Origin: a bacterium
GTDB taxonomy: Bacteria; Cyanobacteriota; Vampirovibrionia; Vampirovibrionales; Vampirovibrionaceae
Length of the DNA: 64,000 bases
NCBI GenBank assembly: GCA_030429585.1
Contig: JAUIEU010000001.1
Location: forward strand, 925,994-989,993
Reading direction: 5' to 3'
The position numbers and the translations under genes are program-made. The notes beneath the pieces are model-generated. The model had not been told where the DNA came from and made no database searches. It worked only from the letters and a program-made list of their open reading frames with translations. The stretch's first letter is position 1, and each line of letters opens with the position of its first letter. Positions 1-8,279 of this stretch are shown piece by piece.

Positions 1-79
1 CGGTAGTATAAGAGAAAAGCCCCTTAACCGTTATACCTTACTTTATACCACATGGAAAATAGAAATAGAAGACTTTCTA

Positions 80-532
80 ATGCCTGTTTTTACATATCAG
101 TCTACCATTTTAGCCCCTGCCAATACCGTGTTTAACTGGCACACTAAGCCACAAGCTTTTAGCCAGCTTACCCCGCCTTGGGAGCCGGTTAGCCTGCAAG
201 GCCCACCGGGCAACATTACTGAGCCTGGCAGCCGCACCACTATTATTATTAAGGCACTAGGGGTGCTACCCATACGGTGGGTGGCCCAGCACAACCACAC
301 CATTGCCGGCCAACAGTTTTGCGACACCCAAATTAGCGGGCCTTTTGCCTGCTGGCACCATACCCACAGCGTTACCCCCCTAACAGAAACCACCTGCCAG
401 TACACGGACCACATTGTGTATGCCCTACCCCTAAGCCCTATTAGCCACTGGGTGGCTGGCTGGTTTGTGCGCCAAAAACTAACCAAGCTATTTGCCTACC
501 GCCACCAAGTAGTGGCACAGGCCTGCGAATAA
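80..532 (+). CDS. SRPBCC-family ligand-binding protein
   Basis: A 150-residue protein with the layout of a single SRPBCC (START/cyclase-type) domain. The N-terminal strand (FTYQSTILAPANTVFNW) is the usual first strand and helix of the fold. The middle has the T-E-P-G-S-R segment and a W-V-A-Q-H strand, and a long helix ends the protein (VAGWFVRQKLTKLFAYRHQ). This domain binds hydrophobic ligands in a helix-grip cavity. No ligand or partner can be read from the sequence. The gene stands alone, convergent with the flagellar operon that ends 26 bases downstream. The assignment rests on fold pattern only. Confidence 0.7.
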   Translation: MPVFTYQSTILAPANTVFNWHTKPQAFSQLTPPWEPVSLQGPPGNITEPGSRTTIIIKALGVLPIRWVAQHNHTIAGQQFCDTQISGPFACWHHTHSVTPLTETTCQYTDHIVYALPLSPISHWVAGWFVRQKLTKLFAYRHQVVAQACE

Positions 533-558
533 CCACAGGCCTTATACAATTAAGCCAG

Positions 559-1602
559 TTACACGTTTGCCAATTCGCGCAGGCGCTCTTGCGGCGATAC
601 AATACTGGTGATGCGGAGACCAAAGTTATCTTCAATCACCACCACTTCGCCACGGGCAATTAGCTTACCATTGGCATACAAATCCACCGCTTCGCCCGCC
701 AGGCGGTTTAGTTCTACCACGCTGCCGCGGGTTAGCTCTAAAATTTGTTTTAAGGCTAATTCAGTATCGCCTAACCGTACCGATAGGCTCATCTTAACGT
801 CCATCAGCAAATCCAGGTTTCGGTTGGATTCGCCCGTCACTTCCGGTTGATTATCAAAAGACGCAAACTGAACAGGCTGGACCGTCACCGGGGTTTGGGC
901 TGCATCACTGGGTGCCGCTGCATCAGCGCCAACCACAACGCCACCACCGGCATCCTCAACGGCAGGGTCGTCGGCAGGGGTATCGTCAATATTCGTATCG
1001 GAAGACGCCACCGCAATCGACAGTTGCTGGGCTTCTTCCTCGCTTAACCACAATTGCATGGGCACAACACGGTCGCCAATGGTCAAGTCGCACTGCAAGG
1101 TTACAATGGGCAGGGCCAGTAGTTCCGGCAAATGCTCACGAAAGGTATCCTCACTAAAGGGGCCAATACTGGGCGGGCCAAAAGTTAGTTCGTTTACCCC
1201 CGCCATAGAGGCCATACCTGGGGCAGCGGCGGTTAAAAACTGACTAAAAATTTCGCCAATAGCGCTTACTTGCAGTTCGTCGAGTTCGCCGTCGGTGCCA
1301 TCATCATTACCTAGCATGGTGTTCGCAAAGTAGCGGGCATCTTGGGTGCACAGTACAAAACCACCATTAAAGGGGATATCTCCTGTGGCGGAGGAGACCA
1401 CCACGGTTTTAGCCTGGTCTTGGCCAAAGGGCTCTATTTCCGTGCCCATAATCTCAGTCACCACGTCAAACTGCTGGCCTTCTATAGCACCGGAACTAAC
1501 CTCCTGATTCAACATGAGTTTAAGGTTAGTGGCAGCGGTTTGAAAAACCACTTGCCCAAGGGCGCTTAAATTATCCTGAAGGTTATCGGCCAGTTGTGCC
1601 AT
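559..1602 (-). CDS. fliY: Flagellar motor switch protein FliY/FliN type
   Basis: C-ring protein of 347 residues, much longer than a plain FliN (about 80-140). Residues 30-190 form a CheC-like domain, with the DELQVSAIGEIFSQF segment matching the FliY/CheC helix. A low-complexity Ala/Asp/Val linker follows (about 205-255). The last 80 residues are the SpoA/FliN domain (DVKMSLSVRLGDTELALKQI, then VDLYANGKLIARGEVVVI). In CheC/FliY proteins the phosphatase helix carries an E-x-x-N pair; here it reads E-I-F-S, so CheY-P phosphatase activity may be lost. It is the last gene of motA-motB-fliL-fliM-fliY. AAGGA lies upstream of the ATG. Confidence 0.88.
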   Translation of the reverse strand: MAQLADNLQDNLSALGQVVFQTAATNLKLMLNQEVSSGAIEGQQFDVVTEIMGTEIEPFGQDQAKTVVVSSATGDIPFNGGFVLCTQDARYFANTMLGNDDGTDGELDELQVSAIGEIFSQFLTAAAPGMASMAGVNELTFGPPSIGPFSEDTFREHLPELLALPIVTLQCDLTIGDRVVPMQLWLSEEEAQQLSIAVASSDTNIDDTPADDPAVEDAGGGVVVGADAAAPSDAAQTPVTVQPVQFASFDNQPEVTGESNRNLDLLMDVKMSLSVRLGDTELALKQILELTRGSVVELNRLAGEAVDLYANGKLIARGEVVVIEDNFGLRITSIVSPQERLRELANV

Positions 1603-1746
1603 GGGGGAATTCCTTGTACCGGGGGTGAGTGTTTACGTTTACAGGGCTTTGATATTATTTTACGCTGTTTTAACAGGCAAGTGGGGGATTCGGCTGGCAA
1701 TTTAAGCCAGTTAGAGGGGGAAGAACGCTAGAAGTAGACGCTATCG

Positions 1747-2772
1747 TCATAGCCCAAAGCCTTCTACCGATTCCACATTGCCCACATCTTCCACAATATA
1801 TACGGCCATTTTTTTGCGTAGCGTGCCTGGGCGGCAGTAAAACTTAGGCTTATTATTCACGCACATCAGCATGTTTTGGTTCGTCATGCGGTCTAATTGG
1901 ATAACATCGCCTGTTTGTAAGGCCAGTATCTCTCGCATGGTCGTATCCGCACCGCCAAGGTGTACCTGGACAGGCACTTTGGCAAAATCCATTTTGCTTA
2001 GCAGTTTTTCTTGGCTATCCGGTGTGGATTGAGCCACTTGCCCACGGAAAATCCGCTGGGCGCTCAGCTGGTCAATCACTTCTTCTAACATAGGGTACGG
2101 CACACACAGGCTAATTAAGCCGCCATCTTTATTGGCAATGCTAATTTCAAAGGTAACCAAGGCCACAATTTCGCCAGGCGTTACTACCTGGATCATGTTG
2201 TAGTTATCTTCCGTATCCACCATAAAAAACTGAACATTCATCATGGATTGCCAAGCTTCTTCCAAGCTCGTCAACGTCCGCTCAATCACCCGTTTAATCA
2301 GGGCTTGCTCAATATCGGTTAGTTCTCTGGGGATAATATCCCCAGCACCACGGCCACCCAGCATCCGGTCGATAATAGCGCTGGTTACCTCGTAGCCATA
2401 CCCAAGCAAGGCTTGGCCAGGCAAGGGCTGTAACTCTAAAATGGCAATGGTTAGCGGGCTCGGCATAGAGCGCACAAATTCTTCGTAGGTAAGCTGATCC
2501 ACCGATACGACGCTAAGCTCGACATGGCTACGCAAGTAGGTGGTTAGCACCAAGCCAAACTGGCGACAAAAACTCTCGTGGATGGTTTGCAGAGCCCGCA
2601 GATGATCTTTGGAAAATTTATCTGGCCGACGAAAGTTATACAGCTTGTAACTTAGCTGGTCTAACTCTTCGCTACTTAACCCATCGCCCCCCAAGGCCGC
2701 CAACGCCGCAGCATCGCCAGTGGGTGCTGGCAAATTATCAAACAAAGTCGTGTTGTCGTCCTGGGCTGTCAT
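1747..2772 (-). CDS. fliM: Flagellar motor switch protein FliM
   Basis: C-ring protein of 341 residues, normal length for FliM. Near the N terminus, LSSEELDQL (about residues 31-39) resembles the conserved LSQ-E-I-DAL peptide that binds phosphorylated CheY. The hallmark YNFRRPDKFSKDHLRALQTIHE follows, then the CheC-like middle domain with LGGRG. The C-terminal SpoA domain (VPVQVHLGGADTTMREILAL) pairs with FliN/FliY. It sits between fliL and fliY, as in many flagellar operons. The retained N-terminal peptide suggests that the motor responds to CheY, although no chemotaxis gene is in the window. Confidence 0.95.
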   Translation of the reverse strand: MTAQDDNTTLFDNLPAPTGDAAALAALGGDGLSSEELDQLSYKLYNFRRPDKFSKDHLRALQTIHESFCRQFGLVLTTYLRSHVELSVVSVDQLTYEEFVRSMPSPLTIAILELQPLPGQALLGYGYEVTSAIIDRMLGGRGAGDIIPRELTDIEQALIKRVIERTLTSLEEAWQSMMNVQFFMVDTEDNYNMIQVVTPGEIVALVTFEISIANKDGGLISLCVPYPMLEEVIDQLSAQRIFRGQVAQSTPDSQEKLLSKMDFAKVPVQVHLGGADTTMREILALQTGDVIQLDRMTNQNMLMCVNNKPKFYCRPGTLRKKMAVYIVEDVGNVESVEGFGL

Positions 2773-2853
2773 CCTATCTCTGTCTCTGCATTGCTCGTTT
2801 AAAGGGAGTCATCAAGGTTAAAATAAATTATCGGTTAGTGCGGGGTAGTGCCA

Positions 2854-3681
2854 TTAGTACTGAATAATAAAATCGGAGAAATTAACCCGAATAACAGCGT
2901 AATGGCCACCCAACAGGCTATTAACCTGGGTTTTAATTTCATCTTTCAGCATTTCCTGGCCTTCAATAGTCGCCAAGGTGCCTGCCGTCCGCTTCATTAG
3001 GGCCTGGTTAATAATATCTCGCATGGTAGGGGTATACGGCGACATATGCTTACCAAAGGTTTGGGTGCACACCACAAAAGGGTCTGGGGCACTGCCGCCA
3101 CTGGCAATAACCGGCTCGTTAGGGCTAGCCTGCAACACTGGCGAGGCAATGGCCGCCATCACAAACGATGGCCCCATCGGTGCACTCGCATACATACCAC
3201 CGGGGGTACCGGCATTTGCATGGTGGCCGCCACCGGTTGGGTCGCAATATTCTTCTTCTGGCAAGGCAATGCTTAAGGAAAGCTTGGTGCGCAAAAACTG
3301 ATTACCCCGCAAGGTGGGGTCGTTTTTTAAGTTGACAGTAAATTCTTCTAAATCCAGCAACATACCAATGGTTTGGCTAGGGTGGCCACCGTGGCTACCA
3401 CCACCGTGTTCATCGCCATGCTCGCCACCATGGGCAGTCGGGTCGGCGCCACTGGCGGCAATAACTTGCTCTTGGATAACAGGCCCCAAGACCATGGGGG
3501 CTAAAAACATGGTGGTTGCCACACTACCGCCAATACCGGCAATAAATATAGCCAAAATCGTAATAATAAACTTTAAATCTAACGCGCTAGCCTTTGCTCC
3601 GCCGCCATCGCCCGCTTCTGCGGCCAAATCGGCTTCAATATCATCAGGTTTAATGTCCTTGGCTTGGGTTGGTCGGGCCAT
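2854..3681 (-). CDS. fliL: Flagellar basal-body protein FliL, His/Gly-rich variant
   Basis: FliL is an inner-membrane protein that surrounds the stator and supports torque. This copy has an acidic cytoplasmic start, one transmembrane helix (about residues 35-60, LKFIITILAIFIAGIGG) and the C-terminal FliL domain ending in GHYAVIRVNFSDFIIQY. At 275 residues it is about 100 longer than usual. Two insertions explain this: a periplasmic His/Gly/Glu tract after the membrane helix (about residues 83-103) and a Gly/His/Pro-rich loop with CDPTGGGHH and SAPMGPS inside the domain. It lies between motB and fliM. The His-rich tracts could bind metal, which is inference. Confidence 0.85.
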   Translation of the reverse strand: MARPTQAKDIKPDDIEADLAAEAGDGGGAKASALDLKFIITILAIFIAGIGGSVATTMFLAPMVLGPVIQEQVIAASGADPTAHGGEHGDEHGGGSHGGHPSQTIGMLLDLEEFTVNLKNDPTLRGNQFLRTKLSLSIALPEEEYCDPTGGGHHANAGTPGGMYASAPMGPSFVMAAIASPVLQASPNEPVIASGGSAPDPFVVCTQTFGKHMSPYTPTMRDIINQALMKRTAGTLATIEGQEMLKDEIKTQVNSLLGGHYAVIRVNFSDFIIQY

Positions 3682-3763
3682 GGTTGTTGGTTTCCACTAC
3701 TCTCAATCACAAGCCCCCTACTGTCAGGTTTTTTAAGGCTCACCGTACTATCTTACACGGGTT

Positions 3764-5020
3764 TTACATTCCTGGAGACCCTGTTGCCGAGGAATCCGCC
3801 AATTGGTGGATGGCGCCAGCATCCGTTGACGCGGGTTGAGGTGCCCCAGACAAAGCCGATGCCCCCTTGGGTGGCTTGGCTGTGTGCTTTAAATTGTTAG
3901 CGACCGCCTTACCCGCTGCCTTGATATCCGGAGAATTCAGCACAATAATATCCACACGTCGGTTTTTTTGCTTACCTTCCACGGTGGTGTTTTCCGCCAC
4001 AGGGTGGTACTGCCCGTACCCCGCCGCCGATAGGCGCGTTGGGTTAAACTGGTGAGATTTAACAAAATATTCCACAATAGTGGTAGACCGCGCTGTGGAT
4101 AAGTACCAATTATTAGGGAAGTCGCTTGTTTTAATGGGCGTATTATCCGTGTGGCCTTCTACGCGAATATCATTCGGTAAAGGCTGAATTTCTTTCACCA
4201 CCGCATCCAATGCCTTTTTAGCCGCTGGCGATAGTTCTGCCTGGCCGGGGGCAAACAGCACACTATCCAGCAGGGTAATTACCAAACCACGGTCATCTTG
4301 CGTTACGGTAAAGCTAGTATTGTCTGCCGCATCCATCTCAGGGCCAATCAACAAATTGCCATTCGCATCCACAGTCGGTTCCGTAGCTTCTGGGGCTAAA
4401 ATATCTGCCAGTTCCAAATTTAAAGCCGCCATGGCCTCTTTAACGTTGTCTAATTCAGCTTGTTGTTGCTCCACTTGCTGGTTTTTATGTTCCAGGTCTG
4501 TCATTAGGGTACTGGTAACCCCTTCTAACCAGTTAGCTTGCTGGGTGGCCAACGCCATAAGCACCAAAAACAGGCCAAGCAACAAGGTCAGCAAATCGGC
4601 ATAGGGCACCAACCAACGGGTGGCGCCGGTAGCACCATGGCTAGATTCCAGCTCATTGTCCAAGGCTTCTAGCTGCTGCATGGGGTGGATACCCGGATGA
4701 ATAGCCGATACCGACCGACGCTTACTACGAAACTTGGGCTTGGTGGCATAGGCCTGGCCTGCCGATTGGGCACCTTGAGGGTTAAGGCCCTTTGGCTGAA
4801 TGGGCTGCTTACGGCTATTAAAACTACTATTGGTAGGCGATGTGGCCAAGGGGGGCCGTGTCGCTGCCTGGTAGCGATCTTTCGGGTTGCTGGTGGCCGT
4901 AGGGTTTAAATAGGGGTCGCGTGAAATACGAGACTGAGACTGCTTACGGGCATGCTGACGGCGCCGGTAATGATGCTGGGGGTTAGAATCGGTGCCATAC
5001 GGCGTACCATTCGGGCTCAT
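3764..5020 (-). CDS. motB: Flagellar stator protein MotB
   Basis: Stator B subunit of 418 residues. The single membrane helix contains the proton-binding Asp in PYADLLTLLLG (Asp142). The plug and linker follow, with a coiled-coil-like Gln/Glu stretch (EHKNQQVEQQQAELDNVKEAM). The C-terminal OmpA/MotB domain binds peptidoglycan (VEGHTDNTPIKT, then RLSAAGYGQYHPV and KNRRVDIIV). About 135 residues precede the membrane helix, rich in Arg, Gln, Asn, Ser and Pro; most MotB proteins have 20-50 there. A Pro/Ser/Ala-rich tail follows the OmpA domain. It is the second gene of the motor operon. Confidence 0.93.
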   Translation of the reverse strand: MSPNGTPYGTDSNPQHHYRRRQHARKQSQSRISRDPYLNPTATSNPKDRYQAATRPPLATSPTNSSFNSRKQPIQPKGLNPQGAQSAGQAYATKPKFRSKRRSVSAIHPGIHPMQQLEALDNELESSHGATGATRWLVPYADLLTLLLGLFLVLMALATQQANWLEGVTSTLMTDLEHKNQQVEQQQAELDNVKEAMAALNLELADILAPEATEPTVDANGNLLIGPEMDAADNTSFTVTQDDRGLVITLLDSVLFAPGQAELSPAAKKALDAVVKEIQPLPNDIRVEGHTDNTPIKTSDFPNNWYLSTARSTTIVEYFVKSHQFNPTRLSAAGYGQYHPVAENTTVEGKQKNRRVDIIVLNSPDIKAAGKAVANNLKHTAKPPKGASALSGAPQPASTDAGAIHQLADSSATGSPGM

Positions 5021-5101
5021 GCCATTCTCTCTCTTGCTCGGTATTGGTTACTAATCGACTGAAAACTTATTAATATTCTGGGGGGATAAGCCAACGGTGG
5101 C

Positions 5102-6178
5102 CTACCGGCGGCGGCGCCCCATCCCCTGTACCTTGCGGGCACTGCTCGCTGCTCTGTCTGCCATGCTTAGGCCGCTTGCGTTACTGCCAGGGGGCGCTTG
5201 ACTAATCGCCGTGGGGTATAAGGCATCCATGCTAGATTCGAAGGTGTCATCCGTCAGTTCGCCTGTCAGCACAACGTCATCCTCGGCATAGGCGTTATGG
5301 TTACCATGGCCTGAGTGGGCCGCACGCATGCTGGTTAAACGGGTATCGCCCCCATTGCTTCGGCGCGATTGCCCCGCCATCGGTGCTACTGCAGAACGGC
5401 GGTTCACGCCCGCATCTTTACCAGTGGCGTGTAAAAAATTAGTCAGCTTTTCTTCCGTTACCATGGGGTGGTCACCGGCATACAAGCTCATCACACCTTC
5501 TAAAATCACGGTTTTTTCAAACCACGTATCACGGGCTTTTTGGCGCAACCGGCCTGCCAATGGCAACAAAAACAAGTTGGCCAAGGCCACGCCATACAAG
5601 GTGGCAATAAAAGCACTGGCAATACCCTGGGTTAGCTGTTGGGGCGATTCAAAGGCACCCACCACCTGCACCAGGCCAACAACGGCGCCAATAATCCCCA
5701 TGGTGGGGGCAAAGCCACCGGCGGCTTCAAACAATCGGGATTGATCCATCGCCTTACGGTAGCCAATTTCCATTTCGGTACTTAAGGTGCTGTGGATTAA
5801 ATCATCTGGGCGGTTATCAATCATTAGCTGCACACCGTTGCGCAACATAGGCCAAGGGATATCCTCTAACATGGGTTGTACCGCCAGCATGCCTTCCGCA
5901 CGGATGTAATTCGCCATATCGGTAATATAGTCCACAATGGTGGCCACCTCGGTGGTGGTACTAAACAGGCAGCGCTGCAAGCCACTGGTTAATAGCGGTA
6001 AAGCCTGCCCGGCAAACTGAATCATCACCGCCGTGAGGGTGCCCCCCAGTACAATAATCAATGCTTCTGGCTGCAACACCATGTGCAAAGGCATATGCCC
6101 CAGTAATAGGCAGCTAACCAGTACGGTTACCCCCAGGCCTAGGCCTATCCATGTACTCCCATCCAGTCGTTGTTGCAC
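5102..6178 (-). CDS. motA: Flagellar stator protein MotA
   Basis: Stator A subunit, four membrane helices, 358 residues with a C-terminal tail about 90 longer than usual. Helices 1-2 are WIGLGLGVTVLVSCLLLGH and ALIIVLGGTLTAVMIQFA. Helices 3-4 follow the conserved GGFAPTMGIIGAVVGLVQVVG and ASAFIATLYGVALANLFLLP. The large cytoplasmic loop between helices 2 and 3 contacts FliG in known motors. The tail is Arg/Ser/Asp-rich and predicted disordered. The start is GTG with AAGGG eight bases upstream; this is the promoter-proximal gene of the motor operon. The ion used (H+ or Na+) is not decided by what can be seen. Confidence 0.93.
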   Translation of the reverse strand: MQQRLDGSTWIGLGLGVTVLVSCLLLGHMPLHMVLQPEALIIVLGGTLTAVMIQFAGQALPLLTSGLQRCLFSTTTEVATIVDYITDMANYIRAEGMLAVQPMLEDIPWPMLRNGVQLMIDNRPDDLIHSTLSTEMEIGYRKAMDQSRLFEAAGGFAPTMGIIGAVVGLVQVVGAFESPQQLTQGIASAFIATLYGVALANLFLLPLAGRLRQKARDTWFEKTVILEGVMSLYAGDHPMVTEEKLTNFLHATGKDAGVNRRSAVAPMAGQSRRSNGGDTRLTSMRAAHSGHGNHNAYAEDDVVLTGELTDDTFESSMDALYPTAISQAPPGSNASGLSMADRAASSARKVQGMGRRRR

Positions 6179-6310
6179 GTGCGTCGCCCTTATCTGGTTA
6201 ATGCTCTCAAAAAAATTTCATCGGTATACCGCTCTAGCAGGTACACCAGTATCTCTCTACTACCTATCATACGGTGCCGCGCCCCCCTTCTCCTCCATCA
6301 TGTGGTGGGT

Positions 6311-6859
6311 TTACGCCGCTTCATTTTTACTTACTGCAATATACTTAATCACAGTATTGTACTTTTGCCTTACTGAAGCCAGTCCTTCATTCAGCCTTCT
6401 TTTGTATTCAGTGGAAAGAGCTGGAAGGCCATGATAAGGATTGCTTTCGTAATGATAATCTCCTTTTGGCTCTCCTGTAAGCCCTGTATGAGCGCCACAC
6501 ACCTTAAATTTATACGTTCTCTTTTTTCCTTTTACCTTAGGTTCTGGTTGCACGAAAAAATCCAATGTAATCGGAATGTTCTTATCACTACTGTTTGCGT
6601 TAGTAGCTCTAAAGCCACTAACAGCTGTTTGAAGCGCTATCGGCATTCTCTTTAAAGACACCTTTTTACTCTCACTCGGCACGAAAGTATCCTTCTCTCT
6701 TACCCAATAAAAGTTCAGTTCTGGTTCCTTTCTATTCTGTACTTTGGTAGATTTACGCGAACGTTGCTTCGCGCTAAAAAGTGGAGAAGTCACACCAGCA
6801 AACGAGTACGCTGATGATGGATCCTTAACCATGGGGCTGTATGGATTGATAGAAAGCAT
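6311..6859 (-). CDS. AT-rich orphan protein with SFAG/SPLFSA N-terminal motif
   Basis: Unrecognised 182-residue basic protein (many Lys, Arg and Ser), with visibly lower GC than its neighbours. There is no membrane helix or signal peptide. The first 35 residues are Ser/Pro/aromatic-rich and contain SFAG and SPLFSAK in tandem, then a basic run (KQRSRKSTK). The body may be a small beta-rich domain (ITLDFFVQ, then RTYKFKVCG). No Shine-Dalgarno sequence precedes the ATG, and a perfect TATAAT ends only six bases upstream, which suggests a leaderless transcript. An alternative start is the Met at residue 10. It is a single gene between motA and an acyl-CoA dehydrogenase. Confidence 0.6.
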   Translation of the reverse strand: MLSINPYSPMVKDPSSAYSFAGVTSPLFSAKQRSRKSTKVQNRKEPELNFYWVREKDTFVPSESKKVSLKRMPIALQTAVSGFRATNANSSDKNIPITLDFFVQPEPKVKGKKRTYKFKVCGAHTGLTGEPKGDYHYESNPYHGLPALSTEYKRRLNEGLASVRQKYNTVIKYIAVSKNEAA

Positions 6860-6865
6860 GGCTGT

Positions 6866-6871
6866 ATTATA
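6866..6871 (-). promoter_or_regulatory. TATAAT -10 box for a possibly leaderless mRNA
   Basis: A perfect TATAAT on the minus strand ends six bases before the ATG of the orphan gene at 6311-6859, so transcription would begin at or next to the start codon. No good -35 box is seen at 16-18 bases upstream. AT-rich DNA can give such boxes by chance. Confidence 0.4.
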
Positions 6872-6974
6872 GATCTATTAATGGAAGTAAAGGCCTATTC
6901 TTAATATAAAGTCACCTAATTCCATCAAATTGACCACAATACCGTTTCAAGCCACCAGAATCGCTTAAAACCGC

Positions 6975-6980
6975 TATAAT
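6975..6980 (+). promoter_or_regulatory. Candidate -10 box of the acyl-CoA dehydrogenase gene
   Basis: A perfect TATAAT on the plus strand lies 38 bases before the ATG at 7019, leaving a leader that carries a strong GAGGGG ribosome-binding site. No consensus -35 box is visible at normal spacing. Confidence 0.45.
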
Positions 6981-7018
6981 AAGGAAGCATTGTTTTTACC
7001 TGAGGGGATTATAGAGCC

Positions 7019-8230
7019 ATGGATTTTAATTTAACCAGCGATCAACGCGCCGTATGGCAATGGGCACGGGATTTTGCCGATAAAGAAATTGCCCCCAAGG
7101 TAGAAGAAAACGACCAAAAAGCCCAATTTGATTTTGACTTGATGAAAAAAATTGCCGATAACGGCTTTTTTGCCGCTATTTTGCCAGAAGAATACGGCGG
7201 CCAAGCCATGGACCATATTAGCTACGCGCTAATGACGGAAGAAATTGCCCGCGTGGATAGCAGCACCCGCACGTTATTTAGTGTGCAAATTAGCCTAGTA
7301 GAAAAACCCATTATGGAGTGGGGCAGTGAGGCGCAAAAAAAGCATTACCTACCCAAGCTGGCCAGTGGCGAAATGATTGGCTGCTTTGGCTTAACGGAAC
7401 CCAACGCCGGTAGCGATGCTGGTAATCAGCAAACCCGCGCCGTTAAAGATGGCGACCACTACGTGCTAAACGGCCAAAAAACATGGATTAGTAACGGTAC
7501 CATTGCCCATGTGGCCATTATTATTGCCCAAACCGACCCTAGCAAAGGCCACAAAGGCATGTGCGCCTTTTTGGTAGATACCGATACCAAAGGGTTTACC
7601 AGCCAAAAAATGGGCAACAAGCTAGGCCTAAAAAGCAGCGATACCGCCGAATTATTCCTCGATAACGTGCGGGTGCCCGAAAGCGCCATGCTAGGCAAGC
7701 CCGGCGAAGGGTTTAAAGTAGCCATGTACTGCTTAGACCAAGGCCGCTTTAGTGTGGCCTGCGGTGGTGTGGGTGTTATGCAAGCCTGCATAGATGTATC
7801 GACTGAGTACGCCATGGAACGCGAAGCCTTTGGTCAAAAAATTGGCGAGTTCCAAATGGTGCAAAGCATGATTGCTGATATGGCCGTGGATTGCGAATGT
7901 GGACGTTTATTAGTACTGCGCGCCGCCCATAAAAAAGACCAAGGTGTGCGCAACACCCGAGAAACCAGCATGGCCAAACTGTTTTGCGCCGATGCTGCTA
8001 ACCGTGCCGCCTACAACGCCGTGCAAGTATTTGGCGGCTATGGCTTTAGCGAAGAATACCCCGTGGCCCGCATTTACCGCGATGCCCGTGTGCTAAGCCT
8101 GTACGAGGGCACCAGCCAAATCCACCGTATTATTGTTAGCCATGATGAGTTAGGCCTTCGTGCTGCCAATGGCCCCGGTATGCCCAACAACCCCATCGAC
8201 CGCTACAGTAACCCTGCCGATTTGGATTAA
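7019..8230 (+). CDS. Acyl-CoA dehydrogenase
   Basis: FAD-dependent alpha,beta-desaturase of acyl-CoA thioesters, 403 residues against the family's usual 380-400. The order is N-terminal helical domain, middle beta domain with CFGLTEPNAGSDAG and KTWISNG (FAD and substrate contacts), and C-terminal helical domain with FGGYGFSEEYPVARIYRDAR. The catalytic Glu is in YEGTSQIHR near residue 375. The sequence resembles short-chain (butyryl-type) or glutaryl/branched-chain enzymes, but chain-length specificity cannot be read off. No ETF or other beta-oxidation gene is adjacent. GAGGGG precedes the ATG. It probably feeds electrons through ETF to the respiratory chain. Confidence 0.95.
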   Translation: MDFNLTSDQRAVWQWARDFADKEIAPKVEENDQKAQFDFDLMKKIADNGFFAAILPEEYGGQAMDHISYALMTEEIARVDSSTRTLFSVQISLVEKPIMEWGSEAQKKHYLPKLASGEMIGCFGLTEPNAGSDAGNQQTRAVKDGDHYVLNGQKTWISNGTIAHVAIIIAQTDPSKGHKGMCAFLVDTDTKGFTSQKMGNKLGLKSSDTAELFLDNVRVPESAMLGKPGEGFKVAMYCLDQGRFSVACGGVGVMQACIDVSTEYAMEREAFGQKIGEFQMVQSMIADMAVDCECGRLLVLRAAHKKDQGVRNTRETSMAKLFCADAANRAAYNAVQVFGGYGFSEEYPVARIYRDARVLSLYEGTSQIHRIIVSHDELGLRAANGPGMPNNPIDRYSNPADLD

Positions 8231-8279
8231 CCCCTTATACTAACAGGGTGCCCCATAACCCAACGCAATAGGAATCATC

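Noticed and set aside
97-486. 129-residue frame opposite the SRPBCC gene
   Set aside because: It is a shadow of the real gene: Trp/Val-rich, no domain, no ribosome site.
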